Source: Lasiodiplodia sp. COLG20 | Lineage: Eukaryota > Ascomycota > Dothideomycetes > Botryosphaeriales > Botryosphaeriaceae | Length of the DNA: 64,000 bases | Direction of reading: 5' to 3' | Assembly: GCA_009801085.1 (NCBI GenBank) | Contig: VNWV01000030.1 | Coordinates: 1 to 64,000 of the forward strand | Shown: piece by piece, positions 21,687 through 32,826 of the stretch | Position numbering within the stretch: position 1 is the first letter of the stretch | Layout of the letters: each line of letters opens with the position of its first letter | Notes under the pieces: model-generated | The model's database searches: none | What the model saw: the letters and a program-made list of their open reading frames with translations, nothing else | Told to the model about the DNA's origin: nothing | Made by a program: the position numbers and the translations under genes

Positions 21687-24086
21687 ATGGCCGCTCCGAG
21701 TGCCCAAACCTTCGACTTCTCCTTATACGAGTACGCGAGCCTTCCCTCTTCAACTTCTATTCGCCTCCTCAGCCCGGTGGACGACAGGGACTGTCCACAG
21801 AAACCGAAAATATGCGGCAATCGAGTTATGCAGTACACTTTGAACACAGTGGACCTCAACGACGATCCAGACTATGATGCACTGTCGTATACCTGGGGAA
21901 ATCCATATCCCATGATGGGACTTTTTGAACCTTCAACCGAGTACGCGACCACGAATCGATGGCCGATCGCAGTCAACGGCAAGCTTTTTTACATAACCAA
22001 AAATCTTTTCGATGCCCTGGCTCAACTAAATCCGGGTACAACATTGCCAGATGTGCACGAGAGGTATCGCCCTTTCAACAAGACTGAGCTTATCAGGGCG
22101 TCGGAAGAGGGACGGGGTGCCGATGTCCGCAGTCAACTCGATCACCGCGCCATGGTCGATGCTAGGGATATATTTGGGGAGACCTCATTGCACTATGCGG
22201 CTGAGAATGGACACTTTGCCATTGTCGAAATGCTGCTGCAGTCAGGCGCCGATGCAACACTCTTAGATTTGAAAGCTCGGATACCATTAGCTTGTTGCCT
22301 ACAGCGAGAACGTCGTGAATGGAAGAAAGTAGCTGAAAAGCTCAAGGATCCCGCAACCTTGGCAATGAAAAAACCCATACCCAAGCCGAGAGCGAGTGGC
22401 TGGGCTTTCCAGCGACCAATCTGGATCGATGCTGTCTGCATTAATCAAAAAGATATCCCTGAGAGGAACGCACAAGTAACCATGATGGCTCGCATTTACA
22501 GATCCGCTCAACAAGTCAAGGTCTGGCTCGGTCCAGAAGAGAAACATGCTCCCAGTTGGATTGATCGATTGGCGGCTGACAAGAAAGGGAAATCAAGAGA
22601 TCCCACAGAAAGCCTTCTGGTCGCGTACGCCGTTGCCCATTCACATGCACTGGTATCAAGTTTTAAGACCGACGAGAGTCAGATTAAGAGATTGTTTTAC
22701 AGGACTTGGTTTAGCAGAACATGGATCATCCAAGAGTTGGCTTTGGCGAGGTCTGTCAAGGTTCTGTGCGGCACGCAGGAGTTTGACTGGACTTATCTCC
22801 TTGAACACGTCTTGAAGGATCTAACCGTCTTCACAAACACTTGTGATATCAGGCGCGTTAAAGACGTGAATGTAAAGTCCATGTTGGGAACAGACGCAAA
22901 GCCTTGTGTTCTCGCAGACGCTTGGGTCCGAGAAGGCACAGGGTCGACCGAAAGGCAGCATTCTGCCCGCACAACCGACTGCGTTCAAGGCAAAATCCTT
23001 CCTGGCGTTGACATGCGTCTCAGTCTCCCGATACTATTGGCCCTTACACGAGACTTCCAAGCATCTGATCCACGAGACAAGATCTTTGCCATATTGGGTC
23101 TGGCACGATTTTCTGGTCATCAGAGAATCACAGTTGACTATTCTCGGTCTGTTGTAGACCTCTACACGGAAGTTGGAAGAATCTTCGTTGAAGCGTCTGG
23201 CAACAATGAGTTCCAAGACACCAATACCGGAGAGATGCAAGACCTGGAGCCCCTCGAAGGATTGTCATTCGTTCAACAGCCGGTTATTGAACACGATGTG
23301 TGTTATCACTGCACAAGCTTGCAAAAGACACCTAATCTTCCCTCTTGGGTACCAGATTTCAAGAACCCACTCGTTACGCCACCGCTGCTTTGCAAACGGT
23401 TTCAGGCCGCTGCAAGCTCACAGTACACTACTTACCAGGCTTCCGATAGGATTTTAAGATTGAGTGGAGGGATTTTTGACCGAATCGCAGAAACAGAGGG
23501 CAAGTCAGCACGTTCGAGCTCAAGTGGAATCTCAGACAGCCGGACGTGGCTAGACTTGATTTCGAGGCTGAAAGTAACTTACCCCACGGGCATCGAACGC
23601 GTTGAGGCGCTCTGGCGGACTTTAACCTTGGATAGGGCTGGGACAAGCAAAGCTGAATTTCGAAAAGAGGTCTACGAGCAATTGCAAGAAATACGTGCGA
23701 AGCTTGGCGGAAACGCCGTGGACTTGGAGTTACTTCAACGCCTCGCCACAACAGCAAACTCGGATCTACTACCTGCGGTTGCCGAGATTGAAGCCACTAC
23801 TCGAGAAGTTGACGGGACCACGACCACGATTGGTTTCTACACCTGTATGCGACGCCTATTCCGGACAGACAAGGGCTTCCTCGGGCTCGGGCCGGACTCT
23901 GTGCGGGCAGGCGATCAGGTCTGGATCCTCGCAGGAGCCCGTGTACCATTTGTTCTCCGGGACGTCTCTACCCAGCACGGCCCCGATAGCTTTGAGTTAG
24001 TAGGCGAGTCATATGTCCATGGGATTATGCAGGGCGAGGCCGTGGCTGCGGAGGATTTTCACTTTTCCCTAATCAACCTTGTATAG
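21687..24086 (+). CDS. HET-domain protein with ankyrin repeats inserted inside the HET domain
   Basis: A single frame; the ATG at 21687 (context AAAGCCATGG) is preferred over an in-frame upstream ATG, giving 799 residues. The first HET block, YDALSYTWGNP, is at about residue 62, but the second, IWIDAVCINQKD, is only at about 245. Between them lies an ankyrin-like segment (about 131-215: GETSLHYAAENGHFAIVEML, then ARIPLACCL). The third block is FSRTWIIQELALA at about 350. In ordinary HET domains the first two blocks are much closer, so the ankyrin unit is an insertion within the fold. The remainder carries the usual conserved HET C-terminal region (SDPRDKIFAILGL, LPSWVPDF, AGDQVWILAGARVPFVLR). 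It probably links ligand sensing directly to the death-inducing domain; that is inference. Confidence 0.88.
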   Translation: MAAPSAQTFDFSLYEYASLPSSTSIRLLSPVDDRDCPQKPKICGNRVMQYTLNTVDLNDDPDYDALSYTWGNPYPMMGLFEPSTEYATTNRWPIAVNGKLFYITKNLFDALAQLNPGTTLPDVHERYRPFNKTELIRASEEGRGADVRSQLDHRAMVDARDIFGETSLHYAAENGHFAIVEMLLQSGADATLLDLKARIPLACCLQRERREWKKVAEKLKDPATLAMKKPIPKPRASGWAFQRPIWIDAVCINQKDIPERNAQVTMMARIYRSAQQVKVWLGPEEKHAPSWIDRLAADKKGKSRDPTESLLVAYAVAHSHALVSSFKTDESQIKRLFYRTWFSRTWIIQELALARSVKVLCGTQEFDWTYLLEHVLKDLTVFTNTCDIRRVKDVNVKSMLGTDAKPCVLADAWVREGTGSTERQHSARTTDCVQGKILPGVDMRLSLPILLALTRDFQASDPRDKIFAILGLARFSGHQRITVDYSRSVVDLYTEVGRIFVEASGNNEFQDTNTGEMQDLEPLEGLSFVQQPVIEHDVCYHCTSLQKTPNLPSWVPDFKNPLVTPPLLCKRFQAAASSQYTTYQASDRILRLSGGIFDRIAETEGKSARSSSSGISDSRTWLDLISRLKVTYPTGIERVEALWRTLTLDRAGTSKAEFRKEVYEQLQEIRAKLGGNAVDLELLQRLATTANSDLLPAVAEIEATTREVDGTTTTIGFYTCMRRLFRTDKGFLGLGPDSVRAGDQVWILAGARVPFVLRDVSTQHGPDSFELVGESYVHGIMQGEAVAAEDFHFSLINLV

Positions 24087-25307
24087 TCAGCGCACATGTG
24101 CATAAACTTTGGTCCTACCGGGCCCATCCCAGTCATCTTTAAGCTCCGAAAGTGTTTATAAGTATCTCTACTCTTTCTTTCTTATTTTTAAGTAGACCAA
24201 CGACCCTTAAGGACATCGAATGTATCTTTGCAGAAACTGAGACGGAAAATGCGCCGCAACGAGCCTCTCCTTATCCACAATCACCCTCTTCCGTAAGTTC
24301 TACAACAAGCCAATCATGTGAGCAACACGGCCCGCCCCACTCTCGGTCAGCCCATCTGAATAACATGCTGACCTCAGATTAAAGTCGTCGAGCGGGGCAT
24401 TAATAATTAACCTTAAACGATAAAGATGCAGCGGTTGCATTAAACTGTCCGAGAAATGGCGCAATAGCTCCATAATCGGCCAAACACACAGGCCGTCGGA
24501 ACGCGCCTGGGCCGATTTCCGTTCTCCACTCGGATGGTCATCAGCGCGACGGCGAAGCAGATGCAGTTCCATCAGTGCGGATATACTCGTCTTGAAACGT
24601 TGTTTTGAAGAGGCTATTTGGGTGCGTCAAATTGACTCAGGCTGGCTCAAATCAACACGCTGCCCGCACCGCTGACCGGAAGGCGTCCCGGCGTGAGAGC
24701 TTTGGCGTCGCGATTACCAAGAAGGAATCCTCCAGGAGGTAGTCAGACTGATTGCAAGCAGGATGTCTAAGCAGGAACAACCAGCTAAGCAGGAGCGGCG
24801 TTTACGCTGCCAATAACGACGGGCGGACGAACGATCGCACCGCGCCTTCTCGCAAGCCACAGATGACGACACGCTCCTGCCAGAACGAGAGAAAGCCACA
24901 CCGTGTGCATAGTGCATTAGCTGTCTTAGTCAGATCAAATAGGTTGCAGGTGGATGCGTTTCTTGATGCGTTTCTTACTGCGGGGGTTTAAGCGGCGCTT
25001 TGATTGGAAATCCGGTATGGGGTAATTTTCTCCGCCGCGTTATGTCCGGCGGTCCTCGACGCGAGGCACACCACAGATGACGGCGAATGCACCACGCTTA
25101 CTGTACTCAAGGAGTGTGGGAGCAGTTTCGGAAGCTACTTCCTCCGCCATTCGAAGTTGCCTGATATGTTGTCGACTATAAAGTCTGGCAGGCGTTCGTG
25201 GAGAGCGATGCATTCAGATCAACAACGCCTCCATCGCTCCAAGAATCGCAATACCTATAACCTTAGAATCAGCTTAACACTTACCCAAAATCACCATCAC
25301 TCCAACA
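24087..25307. other. Intergenic region, no supported gene
   Basis: About 1.2 kb between two plus-strand genes. Short open frames on both strands lack motifs. The last 100 bases, ending in TCCAACAATGG, look like the leader of the SDR gene. Confidence 0.5.
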
Positions 25308-26539
25308 ATGGCTTCCCACGCTGAATTTGGCCACGACACCAAGGCTGCTGAGGTAGCAGACGCCTTCCCCAGCCAAATCAAAGGCCGCGTCAGTAAGTCA
25401 TCTCTTTCCCTTCCATCAACCTTTTCCCCTTCCTCCTCCCCCTCCTCCCCATCACACTAACACCTCCCCCGCAGTCCTCATCACAGGCATCTCCCGCGGC
25501 GGCATCGGCGGCGGCGCCGCGCTAGCCTTCGCCCGCCACAGCCCCTCCCTCCTCATCCTCGTCTCGCGCACGCAATCCAAAATCGACGAGGTCGTCTCCG
25601 ACATCCGCGCCATCGACGCGTCCGTCCCCGTCAAGACCGTCCTCGTCGACCTGACCTCGCAGGCCTCCGTCCGCGCCGCCGCCAGCGCCATCCAGGCGCT
25701 CACCCCGCGCATCGACGTGCTCGTCAACAACGCGGGCATGTACGTGTCCAAGCGCGGCTACTCGCCCGAGGGCATCGAGCGGCAGCTGGCCGCGAACCAC
25801 GTCGGGCCGTTTCTGTTGACGAACCTGCTGCGCCCGCAGCTGCTGGCGGCGGCGAAGGACGCGCCCGCCGGCGCGACGAGGATCATCAATGTTAGCAGCG
25901 AGGGGCACCGGATGCAGCCGTTCCGGTTCAGCGATTATAATGGGGAGAAGGTGGAGCAGGAGCAGTTGCCGGAGGAGGAGCGGATTAACCCGGCGATGAA
26001 GGACCAGCTGCCGCCGTTTGTGTTGGAGCCGGAGGAGGGGTACATTGCGTTTGTGGCGTATGGCCAGAGCAAGACGGCGAATGTGCTGTTTTCGGTGGGG
26101 CTGAATGAGAGGTTTAAGGGGACGGGGGTGGTGTCGTATGCGCTGCATCCTGGAAGTGAGTGCTTTTTATTCCCGGTTCTGATTTGGTGGGGGTTTGTTT
26201 GCTGACACGAGACGATAGCCATCTTCACCGAGGTGCTGAGGGACACTGCGCATCAGAAGGACAATGTTGATGCGATGATGAACTCACTGAACCCCAAGCC
26301 TGGCGTCGACGAGGGCGCGTCTACGACGTTGGTTGCGGCGATCGATCCGAAGCTTAATGGTGAGTTTTGACTACGGCATTGTTGGACCGGATGGAAGCTA
26401 ATTGGGAAACGCAGAACTGAACGAGAGCATCTATTTGGATGATTGCCAAATCGCGAAGGCGGAGCCGTATGCGACGGATCCGAAGATCGCTGACAAGCTT
26501 TGGAAGCTGAGCGAGGAGCTGGTGAAGCAGACTTTCTGA
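25308..26539 (+). CDS. Short-chain dehydrogenase/reductase (retinol-dehydrogenase-like)
   Basis: Four exons: 25308-25392, 25475-26155, 26219-26359 and 26415-26539, 343 residues in one frame. The first splice completes the cofactor loop (ILITGISRGGIG), a TGxxxGxG Rossmann motif. VDLTSQASV follows the second helix, NNAGMY is the NNAG motif, INVSSEGH carries the catalytic Ser, and YGQSK the catalytic Tyr and Lys. These mark a classical NAD(P)-dependent SDR oxidoreductase. Sequence after the active site (HPGTIFTEVLR) resembles the WW-oxidoreductase and retinol dehydrogenase-like group, whose fungal members are mostly uncharacterised. Substrate is unknown. Donors GTAAGT, GTGAGT and GTGAGT are all canonical. 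Confidence 0.9.
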
Positions 26540-27003
26540 TCTGCGAATCGCCTGCGTGTACGATGATTGTCGACTAGTAGCGGTCTTTCCTATTATTTTT
26601 CCAGAGAGCCAATAGATTGATGCCCAATTTCAGAGAATGCCGGTGTGTGGAAGTGAGATGATGTCTGCAGCTGTTGAGATGCTCGGTGTCCGCGGGACGC
26701 GTGGGAATTCGTAAGGCAGGCCAATAGCGACGCGCAGGGTACGTGGTACCTGGTGCCTGGATGGCACGACGCGGAAGACAACGATCCGAGACTCCGTTTT
26801 GGACCCTTTTTGTTGGCACTAGGCGGTGAAGCTTTGACCGGGGAACAGCCGCCAACAAACGCGTCTCCCGTCTCAATCCTTCGCGCGACTTCGGCCTCCG
26901 CGGTCTCCTTTTGCAGCGCATTCTTCATTATTTACCTGTCAATTGACAAGCACGCGTCTCGCTGCCCTTCCTAGCGCCCTTTTCATCCACATTCCCCGCG
27001 ACA

Positions 27004-27829
27004 ATGGCCTCGATTCGCGCTCTCAGCATCGTCGGCCTGCTGGCGGCGCTGCTGTTCCCCGTCTACACCTGGCTGGAGAACAACCTGGAGTCGTTCTACA
27101 TCTTCGACCCCAAGGACCTGCACGACCTGGCCAACCGCGCCATCACGGCTCACGGCAACGACACGCGTGCCATTGTCAGCTACATCACCACCGAGCTGTC
27201 GGGCCGCGACCATCTCACCAGCTTCGTCAACCTGGACGAGGAATGGGTCTTCAACAACGCCGGCGGTGCCATGGGTGCCATGTACATCATCCACGCTAGT
27301 GAGTCGCACTTGAGTTTCATGCGACGGGACGGGCTGACAGAGGATTGCACGCAGGCATCACCGAGTACCTGATCATCTTCGGTAAGCATTGAAAAACGCA
27401 ACCTACCAACCCGACGGAAAGACGCTGACGGCAGCAGGCACCGCCATCGGCACCGAGGGCCACAGTGGCCGCCACACCGCCGATGACTACTTCAACATCC
27501 TGACCGGCACCCAGCTGGCATATGTGCCTGGAGAATACGAGCCCGAGGTACGTTTGCAGGAACAGAACACAAATTGGCGGGTCGGCTGACGGAAACAAAA
27601 GGTCTACCCTCCGGGAAGCGTGCACCACCTGCGCCGCGGCGACGTGAAGCAGTACAAGATGGACTCGTCGTGCTTCGCCATGGAGTACGCTCGTGGCTGG
27701 ATCCCGCCCATGCTCTTCTTCGGCTACGCCGACACCTTCTCCAGCACCCTCGACTTCCCTACCCTGTGGGCCACCACCAGGGTCACCGGCCGCGAGATGA
27801 TCGCCAATCTGCTGAAGAAGAAGTTGTAA
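27004..27829 (+). CDS. ERG2: C-8 sterol isomerase (ERG2)
   Basis: Four exons: 27004-27298, 27355-27381, 27438-27547 and 27602-27829, 219 residues. The protein begins with one hydrophobic anchor ([17 protein letters not shown]) and continues with family strings [62 protein letters not shown] and [19 protein letters not shown], which identify the ERG2/sigma-1 receptor family. The enzyme moves the C8 double bond of fecosterol to C7 in ergosterol synthesis, in the endoplasmic reticulum membrane, and is a target of morpholine fungicides. Exon 2 is only 27 bases long. Length agrees with fungal ERG2. The flanking SDR and phospholipase genes run the same way, but a functional link is not shown. Confidence 0.96.
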
Positions 27830-28695
27830 ATGACCAATTGGTCGCTTTTGCGATAACAAAAAGAAGGAATGCGTCAGCGGCGGCCGAGTGCTGCGGCGTT
27901 CGCCGCCAATGCAAGGCACCGCCCACGCTAAGCGCCCACGTGCGACATATCAGCGGAGATGTTTCCTGTACGAATATTGCCGCGGCATCTTCTGGGAGTT
28001 GGATCAGATGTTGGAATGCAGCTCAAGGCAAGTCCGCAATTGAGTATTTTCAGTCGTCAGTCGACCCCTCCGTATAATAGTAATCAATCTGCCGAAATGT
28101 CGGCCCTTCTTATACGCAAACACGCGATCCCTTATTTTCCCCCAGCACCGCCATGTTTTAGAATGTTTGAGCGCCTTGACCACATCTTCCTACAACCTCG
28201 GGCCACCCACATCCTTGCCCGGCAACAACAGCCCCAAACAAAGCAGCGGAGGAATTACGGGAGAGTGTCGCCGGGGGTGTGGTCTCGGACAAACCCCCCC
28301 ATTTTTTGCTGCCCCTCCTGATTACCGATTCCGCTTCGTCGTCTATTGTATCTCGTTTCCAACGCCCCTTTCGGCATAACGCCGTGTCTATCACTGACGC
28401 GTGCGCGTCGCTCCCACGGCGCTAGTCGCCGCGTGCTGCGGGACTTGCCAATGATAGGTACGACGGCCCGGCATTCTATACACGACCCTAAATCCGTGTT
28501 AGCCGGCCGGGGCGGCCTTCAAGAAGGAGAGCCGGACTTTTCAAAGTATATAGCTTCGACCGATCGCCCCCCCGCCAGTCAGCATGCCTGTTCGTCCACG
28601 GGAGCGCCATAGTCTCGGGTGAAACAGCAACGGCCAGCCCGTCCTACATCACGACTTTCCTTTTCCGGCCGACAACCACCACCACCCCCACCACG

Positions 28696-30466
28696 ATGGC
28701 TCCCACCACCATGACGCACCTCGGCGCGCTTTCACTCGTTCTCTCCACCGCGCTCGCCGCCACCTCCCCCTACGGCCCCGTCAGCGCATCCTGCCCCTCC
28801 ACCGGCACCGCCCTCACCCGCCCCGCCTCCGCCGGCGTCAACGCCGACGAATCCTCCTACCTCTCCGCCCGCAAGCCCGCCGCGCAAGCCGCGCTGGCGT
28901 CCTGGCTAGCCAAAACCAATTCCGCCTACGCCGCCGCCGACACCGCCGCCCTCCCCTCGATCGGCCTGACCGTTAGCGGCGGCGGCTACCGCAGCATGCT
29001 GACGGGCGCGGGCCTGATCCAGGGCCTGGACGCGCGTGATAGTAACGCGACGACGGCGGGGCTGTACCAGGCGCTGTCGTACCAGGCCGGGTTGTCGGGC
29101 GGGTCGTGGTTGCTCGCGGCGCTGGCGGGCAACGACTGGCCGCGCGTGTCGGCGCTGCGGGATGATTTGTGGATTGCCGGACTGCAGCAGACGCTGTTTG
29201 TGGCGGATGTGGCGAATGGCGGGGCGATTGACGTCGTGGGGGACCTCGCGGCGAAGACGGCGGCCGGGTTTGATGTTGGGTTGACGGATGCGTGGGGGCG
29301 GTTGCTGGGGTATCAGATGTTGTATGGGGAGGATGGGGGCGTGGGGAAGACGTTGAGTGGGATCGCGGAGGCGGAGGCGTTTAAGGGGCATGAGGTGCCG
29401 TTTCCGATTATCACGGCGCTGGGCGTCAAGACGTGGGAGGGCGATTGCGATCCGGATGCGGACGCGACGCAGTACGAGTTTACGCCGTACGAGTTCGGGT
29501 CGTGGGACGCTGGCGTCGCGGCGTTTACGGAGAGTCGGTATCTCGGGTCGGAGTTGGTGGATGGCGCGCCGGTGGCCAGCGGGACGAACGAGACTGGGTG
29601 TGTCACCGGCTTCGACAACCTGGGCTTCGTCTTCGGCACCTCGTCGTCGCTCTTCAACGCCGTCTGCCTCCCCGTCAACATCAACCAGACGCAACTCGGC
29701 GAGCACCTCGCCGGCTTCGTCTCGGACCTGCACGAGCTCGTCACGGACGACCTGTTCGCCCTGTACCCCAACCCGTTCTACAAGTCGAACGCCTCGGACT
29801 TGGTAGCGGCGCAGGAGAACCTGCATCTCGTCGACGGCGGGACGTCGAACCAGAACAACCCCATCTGGCCGCTGCTGCATCGCGGCAAGGACCTGCTGGA
29901 CGTGCTGATCGTCAACGACAACAGCGCCGACACGGACGAGAATTGGCCCAACGGGACCGAGATCCGGAACACGTGGACGCAGGCGAGGGCGCAGTTGGGT
30001 GCCGCTTCGCGGATGCCGGATATCCCCGAGCCGGATGTGTTTGTTGCGGAGGGGTTGTATAAGAGGCCGGTGTTTTTTGGGTGCGGAGTGAATGAGACGG
30101 TGGAAGAGGATCTGTTGACGATTTTGTGGGTGCCGAATAATAACTTTACGTTTGCGAGTAATGTCGATACGTCTAAGTTGCAGTATTCGGAGGTGGAGAC
30201 GAGGGGTAAGTCTTTAACTTTTTTTCTTTTCTTTTTTGCCTTTTTCTTCCTCTTCCCCTCCCGACCATTTTCTGTGGTATTTCTGAGAACTGCGAGACTG
30301 ACTGAGATCCGTGTAAACAGGTATGATCGCCAATGGTCAACAAGTGGCAACTCAAGGCGGCGATGCGCGCTGGCCGGCTTGTCTCGCGTGCGGAATCATG
30401 GTCAAGAGCGGCGAAACGCTTCCGGACGAGTGCGATGAGTGCTTGGCCGAGTACTGCTACAACTGA
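28696..30466 (+). CDS. Secreted or GPI-type lysophospholipase (phospholipase B)
   Basis: Two exons, 28696-30205 and 30321-30466, 551 residues. A signal peptide (LGALSLVLSTALAA) leads into YGPVSASCPS. SGGGYRSML begins the alpha/beta core; GLSGGSW contains the nucleophile Ser (about residue 137), and LVDGGTSNQNNPIWPLL contains the catalytic Asp (about 380). Several NxT/S sites indicate a glycosylated extracellular protein. The family removes acyl chains from phospholipids and lysophospholipids and transfers them. Splicing restores the Cys-rich C-terminal tail (WPACLACGIM, PDECDECLAEYCYN) found in fungal phospholipase B enzymes; without it the frame runs into an artefactual extension. I see no clear GPI signal after the tail. 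Confidence 0.93.
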
Positions 30467-30641
30467 GAGGGGGGTGGGAACGAGTGGTGTAGCACACCTA
30501 TCAGGGACGTGCGAATCTATTAATTTGAAGTCAGCCTTGTGTCAATATCCATCTTCGGCAAAAAAAAAAAAGGCGCCATACTATATATATACTCCACGGG
30601 GCATTCCGCCTTGAAAAAAATAAAACACACCATAATGTCTT

Positions 30642-32826
30642 CTACAGCGGTGCCACCCCCGTCGCATGATGATGATGCCTACTCAACGGACAACTCCCCG
30701 CATGCACCAGCTCGCTGCCCCTCCACTCAACGCAATCCGCGCCCGTACTCCTCGTCGCCGCCGCGAACCCCCTCTTATCGCAGCAGTGGTGAAACAAAAA
30801 ACACTTCCACCCCCGACTGAACTCTTCCGACCCGGGGAAATCCGCCATCACGCTCACCGCGTACGCTGTCGCTGCCGGACCCGCAGCAGAAGCGGCGCCC
30901 CCGCCGCCCATCATCCAACGCTGCTGAAACGCGTCGATCAGCCGGTCTGCGAACCATTTGAGCAGCGCGTTGCCGCCGCCGGCGTCTGCTTGCGGTTTGA
31001 GCGAGCAGATTTTCTTGGCGAGGGTCCAGCCGACGGCGAGGGCCCAGGTTGCGATGGGTGGTGGTGGGGATGGCGGGGATGGCCGGGACGGTGATGAGGT
31101 GGTGGTGGCGGTAGTAGTTTGTTCGAGGAGGATTAAGGCTTCTTGGAGCTGGGTGAGGAGGGTGTAGTTCATGGGCGTGTTGGCGGGGAGGTAGCTGTTC
31201 GAGGTCCAGAGGTAGGCGTGGGCGGCGTGGAGCATGACGAGGTCGGTGGGGTGGTGGTGGTAGGGGTGGGAGGCGGCGGCGTGTTGGGGGGAGGGGGGTT
31301 GGGGGATGGGTGGTTCGTTTGTGCTGGTGCTGATGCTGGTGTTGTGGGTGGCGGGTTCGTTGGTGTTGGAGGGGGGAGATGCGGAGGAGGTGGAGGAGGA
31401 GGTGGTGGTGGTGGAAGATGCAGGGAGGTGGGTGGAGGTGGATGGAGGTTCGAAATGGGACGGAGATTCCGATGAAGGATCAGAGGAGGAGGAGGACGAG
31501 GCGCTCAGCTTCGCCATCTCAACAAGCAACCTGAAAACCGCATCATCCAACACAGCAGCAACCGCATCCCTGCCGGCCGTCGACGACGCCAGCAGAGCCG
31601 GCTCCCAGGGCGGCGACGCGACGATTCCGACGAGATGGAGCGCGTGGTAGATGCGATTGAGCGGAAAAGCGGCGCTCTGCCAATGCGCCGGGAGGTGCGC
31701 GAGGGTGCGGGCATGCGTGGCGCTGACGAGTGCACGGAACCCGCGGGGGAAAGGCGAATGCGCGTCATCGTCGTCGTCCGTTCCCGTATAGGTTGGTGTG
31801 ACGGGCTGCAGCGTCGGAAGGAGTGAGTGGGCGGCGCAGCCGTGGTACTCACACCAGATGATGATGCGTCGGGGCACGCGCGCGAAGGTGTCGATGCCGC
31901 CGCGCATGCGGATGAGTTCGCGGACGGCGCCGAGGTGGGCGATTGCGGCGCTCTTGTCGCCGAACATGACCTGGAGTGAATGTGCCTGTTAGTGGATGGT
32001 GGATTTAAAGGATGCTGTTTAGGGGAAGGATCGGCCATACCGCTGCGGCTCCCATGCCTGCTATTGCGGCGACGTAGGAGTCGGAGATCTTCCATGATGA
32101 CAGGACTTTGCTGATGGACTTCAGAGCCCGCTCTTTCAGCTGGAAGTGGCGCGTTCTGGTTTTCGGATCAGGGCTGATTGTATCCAAGAGGCGTGCCGTT
32201 TCGGCGAGCATTACTAGCAGCGACGTCTCTTCTGCCGTCATTACATCCCACAGCGTATTGCTTCGTCTCACAACGATATGTGGCGATATGTTCTGTTGCT
32301 TGATTAAGGGGTCTTTTGCTGAGAATTAGCGGGGCTGTATGGTACGGCTGAGGGCGGATACATACCGTCGACAAGTGGTAAGCCGGGATATGCTTTGAGA
32401 ACTAATTGTGGGTACCTCTTAGCCATGTTTGAGCCTCAATCCTCACAGCCGTCACATACAGAATTTAAGCAGCTCATGCATGCCAGGAAAGTTCTTCACG
32501 GGTAAGGAGTCGAACGGATCTTCACCCAACAGGCTCGCATTTAGCAACGGACTCGCTGCTCGAATAGGTTCTTTCTGATCTTCTTTGCGGCCTTGCATTG
32601 CACGGCGCCGTCGGGCCTCATGTGTCGCGAACATGACCTGAGCGCGGATTTTGCGTTTTTCTTCTCGATTCTTCGCAGTTCCAACATCCACGAACAGGAA
32701 CGTAGACGGCGCCTTCAGTTCTTCGGAAGAAGATGAAAATGCCGCCGGTGCAGCTCGCGAGAAGGGCATGGTGTCGGGTTGGAAGACTGCCATGGAGCTG
32801 GATAGGGGGTCCTTCTTCGCACCCAT
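30642..32826 (-). CDS. Fungal transcription-factor-like protein (fungal_trans_2 type, no zinc cluster seen)
   Basis: At least four coding segments. The first (32826 to about 32460) carries FLFVDVGTAKNREEKRKIRAQVM and an Arg-rich ARRRRAM, followed by DPFDSLPVKNFPGMHELLKF, the layout of fungal proteins that keep the regulatory half of a Zn2Cys6 factor but lack the zinc cluster. A short segment encoding YPQLVLKAYPGLPLVD (about 32440-32365) and one ending at 32041 (WDVMTAEETSLLVMLAETARLL) follow. The last exon (31970-30642) starts VMFGDKSAAIAHL and contains the RELIRMRGGI motif. The first intron does not join in frame with any consensus acceptor I could find, so that junction is uncertain. The last exon holds a very low-complexity Ser/Thr/Pro stretch; a role in transcription is inferred from family resemblance only. 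Confidence 0.7.

Noticed and set aside
26574..26928. Two overlapping minus-strand ORFs upstream of ERG2
   Set aside because: They occupy the ERG2 promoter region, overlap each other in different frames and show no family features.
28906..29880. 324-codon minus-strand ORF
   Set aside because: Lies wholly antisense to phospholipase B, whose motifs are certain.
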